A stretch of DNA of 25,637 nt. It comes from a candidate division Zixibacteria bacterium DG_27 (GTDB lineage Bacteria > Zixibacteria > MSB-5A5 > DG-27). Made by a program: the position numbers and the translations under genes. The notes beneath the pieces are model-generated. The model did not search any database. It was not told the origin of the DNA and was given only the letters and a program-made list of their open reading frames with translations. Of the stretch, positions 1 through 5,700 are shown piece after piece (position 1 is the stretch's first letter; each line of letters starts with the position of its first letter). The DNA lies in contig LIZU01000002.1 in the NCBI GenBank assembly GCA_001302725.1, positions 1-25,637 on the forward strand, read 5' to 3'.

Positions 1-96
1 GGCCGGGATGCTTCGGACGTCTCTTCCAGTTTTTACTTCTACATGCTGACGGCTGGTGATTTCATCGAGACGAAGAGAATGATCCTAGTGAAGTAG
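1..96 (+). CDS. 3' end of a T9SS-type sorting-domain protein (5' truncated by window edge)
   Basis: Frame 1 is open from the first base to a TAG stop at 94-96 and gives 31 residues with the core SSFYFYMLTAGDFIETKRM, ending in ILVK. This matches the end of the C-terminal sorting domain of type IX secretion cargo (type A, often annotated as a FlgD-Ig-like tail), whose usual pattern is GVYFYRL-x-AGDF-x-x-T-(K/R)-KMVLLK. Such domains take exported proteins through the outer membrane and are then removed or used for anchoring. The passenger domain lies outside the window, so its function is unknown. The stop codon is formed by the GTAG of the adjoining repeat. The presence of sprA 2.6 kb downstream supports the reading. 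The frame and the motif are visible; the secretion route is inferred. Confidence 0.72.
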   Translation, partial: GRDASDVSSSFYFYMLTAGDFIETKRMILVK

Positions 97-161
97 CGGA
101 AAGCTTTAGCTTTCCATCCGCTGGCCACCACCCTCCGTGGAAACCTGAAGGTTTCCGCTAC
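93..161. repeat. Inverted pair of REP-like hairpins (BIME-like unit)
   Basis: Two hairpins face each other. The left one has GTAG (93-96), one C, then an 8-bp stem 98-105/108-115 (GGAAAGCT / AGCTTTCC). The right one has stem 139-146/149-156 (GGAAACCT / AGGTTTCC), then G and CTAC (158-161), so it is the same unit on the other strand with its GTAG at the outer end. The stems differ in sequence but stay fully paired. Related units occur at 13678 and 25594. Confidence 0.85.
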
Positions 162-193
162 AGTAAGAATACTAGTTGCGACCATACCAGTGA

Positions 194-214
194 GGCGGGG
201 AACACTTCCCCGCC
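194..214 (+). repeat. GC-rich perfect hairpin; second repeat family or terminator
   Basis: Perfect 9-bp inverted repeat GGCGGGGAA / TTCCCCGCC with loop CAC, followed on the + strand by CTTTCTTT. It could end transcription of the truncated gene at 1-96, which stops 98 bases upstream. The stem also resembles the hairpins at 14809-14856 (GGGGA...TCCCC core), so it may be a dispersed repeat doing the same job. The pyrimidine tract is broken by a C, which weakens the terminator reading. Confidence 0.55.
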
Positions 215-250
215 CTTTCTTTATGCAGTGACAGCAGACAAACACAAGGA

Positions 251-280
251 TTGACTCTGGCACTCCTTATTCTGTATTCT
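251..280 (+). promoter_or_regulatory. Candidate sigma70-type promoter for thiI
   Basis: TTGACT at 251-256 (5 of 6 to TTGACA) and TATTCT at 275-280 (4 of 6 to TATAAT), separated by 18 bases. A transcript would start near 287 and leave a leader of about 60 bases before the thiI ATG at 346. This is the best promoter-like pair in the gap. Nothing else supports it. Confidence 0.45.
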
Positions 281-345
281 TAGGTTGATGATCTGAGAGG
301 TGAAAAAGCGAGAGGTCTCTTCTAACTGAGCGTCCATCAACCACA

Positions 346-1488
346 ATGATTGTAATTCACTACTCTGAAATTGGCCTTAAGGGAAAGAACCGCAGTTTCT
401 TCGAGAGGAAACTGGTGGACAACATAGGGGTCGCTCTCAAGGGGCTGCAATACGAGTCCATCGAGCGGGGGCATAAGAAGGTCGTAATCTCTGCAGAGGC
501 GGACAAGGACAAACAGGAGTTCAGGAAGAGATTGAAGCTGATCCCGGGAATCTCATACTTGTTCTTCGCCGTCACCTCGGAGTTGGACATAGAGGAGATG
601 AAAAAGCACCTCTTAAAACTCTCGGAATCATATCAGCCGTGCAGATTCGCAGTCGACACTAAGCGTTCCAACAAGCGCTTCCCCTTCACCTCAGTTGAAG
701 TCAACAGAATCCTGGGGGAGGTGTTAAACCAGAGAGGCTGGCCGGTGGATCTGACGAATCCGGAGATCACCTTCAGCGTTGAACTCGCTGAGAAAGAGGC
801 CTACCTCTACGCGGAAAGGATTCAGGGACCGGGAGGTCTGCCCGTCGGCTCCGCTGGTCGGCTGGTGGCTCTGCTCTCCGGCGGCATCGACAGCCCGGTG
901 GCGGCATACAGAATGCTCAGGCGGGGCAGTTCGATAATCTACCTCCACTTCTATAACTTCACGCAGGTGACAAACATAACCAAGGACAAGGTCAGAAGGA
1001 TTGTCCAAATTCTGCAGAGGTATCAACCGCAGGCGAAGCTCTACATGGTTCCCTTCGAGGAGATTCAGAGGGCGATCATTGCCGTTGTTCCGAGCAAATA
1101 CCGGATGATCGTCTATCGCCGGGTGATGTTCGAGATCGCCAATCTGGTTGCTGGTCAAGTTGGGGCCTCCGGCTTGGTGACGGGGGACTCCTTAGGTCAG
1201 GTCGCCTCTCAGACTCTGGAGAATCTGAACGTTATCTACAAGAGGGCGAAGCATCCGGTTTTTGCCCCCCTCATCGGTTACGACAAACAAGAGATAGTCG
1301 ATATGGCAAAACAGATCGGAACTTACGAAACCTCAATTCTGCCGTACAGCGATTGCTGTTCCCTCTTCATCGACAGACACCCCGAGACCAAAGCCGATCT
1401 CGAAAGCATAGAACAGATCGAGAGTGGATTGAAGATAGAGGAGCAAGTCAAAGGGGCCTTAGAATCCGCGGAAATAATATCGGTTTGA
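346..1488 (+). CDS. thiI: tRNA 4-thiouridine synthetase ThiI (no rhodanese domain)
   Basis: Cytoplasmic enzyme that adenylates U8 of tRNA and installs sulfur to make 4-thiouridine; in some bacteria it also supplies sulfur for thiamine thiazole. The N-terminus (YSEIGLKGKNRSFFE, residues 6-20) is the ThiI ferredoxin-like start, followed by a THUMP region to about residue 160 and GPGGLPVGSAGR (161-172). The PP-loop LLSGGIDSPVA (176-186) binds ATP. DCC at 336-338 lies in the conserved C-terminal part of the PP-loop domain. At 380 residues it matches the short Bacillus/archaeal form without the C-terminal rhodanese domain found in E. coli, so a separate sulfur carrier is expected. The ATG at 346 gives the family N-terminus, although no strong Shine-Dalgarno precedes it. 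No cysteine desulfurase gene is adjacent. Confidence 0.95.
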   Translation: MIVIHYSEIGLKGKNRSFFERKLVDNIGVALKGLQYESIERGHKKVVISAEADKDKQEFRKRLKLIPGISYLFFAVTSELDIEEMKKHLLKLSESYQPCRFAVDTKRSNKRFPFTSVEVNRILGEVLNQRGWPVDLTNPEITFSVELAEKEAYLYAERIQGPGGLPVGSAGRLVALLSGGIDSPVAAYRMLRRGSSIIYLHFYNFTQVTNITKDKVRRIVQILQRYQPQAKLYMVPFEEIQRAIIAVVPSKYRMIVYRRVMFEIANLVAGQVGASGLVTGDSLGQVASQTLENLNVIYKRAKHPVFAPLIGYDKQEIVDMAKQIGTYETSILPYSDCCSLFIDRHPETKADLESIEQIESGLKIEEQVKGALESAEIISV

Positions 1489-1514
1489 GCGGTATTGAGC
1501 TGTTTTGGCCGGGA

Positions 1515-1531
1515 ATTGGTGATTGGTGATT
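1515..1531. repeat. Short tandem repeat, 7-base unit
   Basis: Two full copies and part of a third of ATTGGTG lie in the 180-base gap between thiI and murB. No function is suggested. The same gap holds a weak 6-bp hairpin (GGTTGA-TTC-TCAACC) without a T tract. Confidence 0.5.
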
Positions 1532-1668
1532 CGGACTTGGAGGTGACTGCTCGATTACTACAAAACCCGTCTCTCAGCAGGAACGGTTGATTCTCAACCG
1601 CTTACGGCTCCTGAAGTTCAATAAAAAACCTTGCTTTTTGAGGGGAAAGACTTATTTTTTCTTGGAAA

Positions 1669-2601
1669 ATGAAGTCCCGGGAGAGCATAACAGAGAGTCT
1701 GCTTGAAAACCTTGGGGTGGGCGTGAAATTTGATCTCCCCCTCGCACCCCACACCAGCTTCAGGATCGGCGGGCCGGCGGACTTCTTCTTCGAGGCTCTA
1801 AGCCCCTGGGAATTGATCAAGGCCGTCTCGGTCAGTCGCTCTCTGGGGATAGAATACTTCATCCTGGGAGGTGGCTCAAACCTGCTGGTCTCAGACGCCG
1901 GCTTCCGGGGCCTGGTGATCAAGAATAGCTGCGCGGCGCTACTGACCGACGGAGAGAACCCCGGAGTTCAGTCCGGCTTCTGGTTGAATGAGCTGGTGGG
2001 CAAAACCGCCGAGCTGGGACTTTCGGGACTGGAATTCCTGGCCGGGATTCCTGGTACTGTCGGAGGCGCGATTTTCGGCAACGCCGGGGCCTTCGGAAAA
2101 TCTATCGGAGATCTCCTGGAAAGAGCCGTCGTTTTCAACCCCGATAAAGGACTAGAAACCGTGGATCGGGACTATTTCGAGTTCGATTATCGTTCCAGCA
2201 AGCTCAAGAGAAGCGCAGACATCCTCATTTCAGCCTCTTTTCAATTGGAGAGCAAAGCGGCCGAGGAGGTAAAAAGGAAAACTGAGGAAGTCCGGGCGCT
2301 TCGAAGGGAAAAGCATCCACAAAACCAGGGCTGTATCGGTTGCTTCTTCAAAAACATCAAAGATGAAGGCAGAACCATACACGCCGGGAAACTGCTGGAA
2401 CAGGTAGGCGCCAAAGAAATGGCGGTGGGAGAGGCCGCGGTCTTTGAACAGCACGCCAACATCATTGTGAACCGCGGCGGAGCAAGAGCCTCCGAGGTCA
2501 AAGAACTAGCGGAGATGCTGAAGAAGAGAGTGGAAGAGAGATTTGGATACCTCTTGGAGCCAGAAGTAGTATTCCTCGGAGAAGAACCAGAGGCCACTTA
2601 A
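1669..2601 (+). CDS. murB: UDP-N-acetylenolpyruvoylglucosamine reductase MurB
   Basis: FAD enzyme that reduces UDP-GlcNAc-enolpyruvate to UDP-MurNAc with NADPH, the second committed step of peptidoglycan synthesis, in the cytoplasm. FAD-binding motifs are HTSFRIGGPADFF (28-40), GGGSNLLVSDAGF (67-79) and LEFLAGIPGTVGGAIFGNAG (121-140). FDYRSS (172-177) holds the conserved Tyr-Arg, and LEPEVVFLG near the end carries the C-terminal glutamate. The length of 310 residues and the absence of the extra loop fit the type II enzyme. The usual SAG-S/C-xFKNP segment reads GCIGCFFKN (221-229), with Cys225 where E. coli has the proton-donating Ser229. It is not in the usual mur cluster: thiI lies upstream and sprA downstream. 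The ATG at 1669 has only a weak GGA upstream. Confidence 0.95.
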   Translation: MKSRESITESLLENLGVGVKFDLPLAPHTSFRIGGPADFFFEALSPWELIKAVSVSRSLGIEYFILGGGSNLLVSDAGFRGLVIKNSCAALLTDGENPGVQSGFWLNELVGKTAELGLSGLEFLAGIPGTVGGAIFGNAGAFGKSIGDLLERAVVFNPDKGLETVDRDYFEFDYRSSKLKRSADILISASFQLESKAAEEVKRKTEEVRALRREKHPQNQGCIGCFFKNIKDEGRTIHAGKLLEQVGAKEMAVGEAAVFEQHANIIVNRGGARASEVKELAEMLKKRVEERFGYLLEPEVVFLGEEPEAT

Positions 2602-2710
2602 CTGGTATAAGTAGTTGTCCATTATAGTCTATTGAGATGTTGTCGAACTAACCAAACGGGAGGAGGCATTATCGGAAATAGCTAAAGATCTATAGGATCT
2701 GATTCGGGAT

Positions 2711-2725
2711 AAGGCTTTAGGCCTT
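2711..2725 (+). repeat. Small hairpin just upstream of sprA, REP-core-like
   Basis: AAGGC-TTTAG-GCCTT is a 5-bp stem with a 5-base loop that ends 6 bases before the sprA ATG. It differs from the core of the REP unit at 13685-13698 (AAGGCTTTAGCCTT) by one inserted G, but lacks the GTAG foot. It occupies the space where a Shine-Dalgarno would be expected. Confidence 0.4.
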
Positions 2726-2731
2726 TCGACA

Positions 2732-5700
2732 ATGACTCTTCTGAGGCAAAAAACCTCCTCCGTCAAGATTGTGCCGATCTTGTGGCTATTGGCGGTTTTT
2801 CTTATCCAGCTCAGTGGCAGCGCCGGCGCCCAAGAGGAGGTGCAGGAGCCGGAGACCTCCTTTCAGAACCTGAAGGCCTCGCTGAATCTCGAGAGTATCA
2901 AATACCTGCCTTTCACTGAGACCCAAAAGACCTATGGTCTCTCCATTATCCATCACCGCCTTCCCTACCTCAAGCTCAAACTTGACCTCAGAAGGGAGGT
3001 CAAGACAGATTACGAAACCGGCTGGGTGACCCTCAGTGAAAAGCTGGGTCCCTACAGCCTGTACAAAGACAGCTATCTGCCCCTGGACCGGCATGTCTCC
3101 CTTCAGGACAGCTACGAATCTGAGAAGGCCTGGCGGCAAGATTTGAAGTCCGGTTTGACCAAGGAGGAGGAAGAGAAGGCGGAGGGGCTTATCAGCTATG
3201 AGATCCCCATAAAATTCCCCAAGGCGGTGAGGAGCATCATCGGAGAGGGAGGGCCGGGGCTGCGAGTAAACGGTTACCGCAGAATCTCGTTTTCCGGCAG
3301 GTCGGAGTGGGACAGCGGGGTAAAGTCCACCGCCATGGTGCGTCAGAGCAAGTTCCCCCAGCTGCACATGGAGCAGACCTCTAAGTTCACCATCACCGGG
3401 ACGGTGGGGAGCAAGGTCACCGTCAAAGTCGATCAGGACAGCCAGAGAGACACCGAGCTGGCAAACCGCATCGAGATCCGCTACAAGGGCGAAGAGGACG
3501 AAATCGTCCAGAGCGTGGAGATGGGGAATACCAATCTCTCCCTGCCCAACACCCAGTTTGTCGGTTATTCCGAGAACGTTCAAGGGCTCTTCGGAATCAA
3601 GGCCACCGCCAAGGTGGGCGATTTGGACATCACCGCCATCACCAGCCAGGAGAAAGGCTCCACGGAGAAGACCACCTTCACCGCCGGCGCCCAAACCGAG
3701 ACCCGGCCGGTGCGGGATTATGAGTATCTAAAGAGGACTTACTTCTACATCGGCCCCACCAGTCCGGTCAGACCCACCAGCGATCCGGTGCTTTTCACCG
3801 GCAACGACTCCCTAATACAGCTGGAGCTCTACCTCAAGGACTACCAGGTCAAGCAGAACGACCTCCACGGGATAGCCAGCGTCAATCCCGACTCCACCCC
3901 CAATATCTCCGAGGCCGAGAGATCTCGGGTGGAATTCGAGTATAACCGTTTCCGCCGGCTGGAATCCCTCGACTACGAGGTCGCCATCGACAGCACCAAC
4001 CAACAGCTTTACGTGATCCTGAACCGCTCCCTATCCTCGGGAGACATACTGGGGGCCTACATTAAAAAGGCGCGGAAAGTTGGAACTGCAATCGATACCA
4101 TCATCGCTGGCAATCTCGACTACAAGCCGGATACCACCCTGCTTCAGGATACCACTTTGGTATTGAGGTTGATCAAGCCCGAAAACCCCGACCCTGATTT
4201 TCAAACCTGGAACTACGAGTGGAGGAACGTCTACTCCTTGGGAGGCACCAGAATCAGCCGGGAGGGCTTCGACTTAAAGATATACAAGGGCACCGCCGGA
4301 CAGGAGAATGTTGAAAGCGACCCCGAGGAGCAAAGTGGCGTCCCCTACATCCAGATATTGGGACTGGATCTGAAAGACCAGGCCGGCAATCCCAACCCCG
4401 ACGGAATCGTGGACTACCAGTGGGTAGATTTCTACCACGGCGTGGTGGTCTTTCCCCACTATACCCCCTTTAACACCGACCATAGCTTCACCGGCCGGCC
4501 GGAGGACATCCTGGAGGTTAAGGTCCCCGCAATCTACGAGAGCCGAGAGGGCTCCGGGCAGGCACAGCAAAACAGCACCTATTATCTCAACATCAAGACC
4601 AGCTCTCGGGAGACCCGATACTCTCTGGGCCATACCAACATCATCGAGGGCTCCGAGGTGGTGAAGCTCAACGGCCGTAGATTGGTTCGCGGTAAGGATT
4701 ACAATATCTCTTACGATTTCGGGCAGATCACCTTCCTCACCGAGGAGGCCACCGATCCCAACGCCAACATCTCCGTCGATTATGAATATTCCCCATTTTT
4801 CATGCCGGAGAAAAAAAGCCTCTTCGGGATCCGAACGGTGTACAACTTCAAGGAGAACAGTTGGATCGGGGCGACCGCGCTTTATAAGAAGGAAACCGCT
4901 GGAGAGCATCGCCCTCGGGTGGGCCGAGAGCCCAGCCGCAACCTCGTCTGGGACACCGACCTCTCCTTAAAACTCGAGCCGAGCTTTTTGACCAGGATGG
5001 TGGATGCTCTACCTCTGGTGGAGACTGAGGTTCCCTCCAGCGTGGACATCTCCGCAGAGTTCGCTCAAAGCCGTCCCAAGCCCAACCTTCGAAATGAAGC
5101 CTACATCGACGACTTCGAGGGGAGCCGGGATTGGAATGACCTCTCCATCCGGCGGGGAGCCTGGACTATCTCCTCCCCTCCACCGGATAAGGACGAAAGC
5201 TTAAGAGCCCCGCTGTGGTGGTATAATCCTTACGACCAGATACGGATCACCGACGTCTGGCCTGAGAAGGAGGTGCGGGAGGCCGACAACCGCACCAACA
5301 TCCTGATCTTGAAATATTTCCCCCAAGATTCGACCTCCTGGGCGGGGCTTATGCGTTCCCTCTTCGTGGGAGCTCAAGACCAGACCTTAAGTCGCTTCTT
5401 GGAGATCTGGCTGAAGCCGCATAGTCCCTCCCAGAGGTTGGTTCTCAACGTGGATTTGGGCAGAATCAGTGAGGACCTCAATGCCAACGGCATCTTGGAC
5501 ACTGAGGATCAACTCCGAAACGGTCAGCGCGACGGGATTCTCGACGACGACGAGGATACCGGCTTAGACGGGCTCTTCAGCCCCAGCGAGCCGGGCTATA
5601 ACCCTAACACCAATCCCGACCCCCGCGGCGACGACTGGAACTACGACGACAAAGGAGACTACTCCCGCATCAACGGCACCGAGAACAACCGCGAGGACCC

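Noticed and set aside
39..263. 74-codon - strand reading frame at the left edge
   Set aside because: It runs through the hairpin repeats and opposite the T9SS-tail frame, and its sequence resembles no family.
2786..3694. 302-codon - strand frame opposite the start of sprA
   Set aside because: It is antisense to the signal peptide and N-terminal part of sprA, with no motif or ribosome site.
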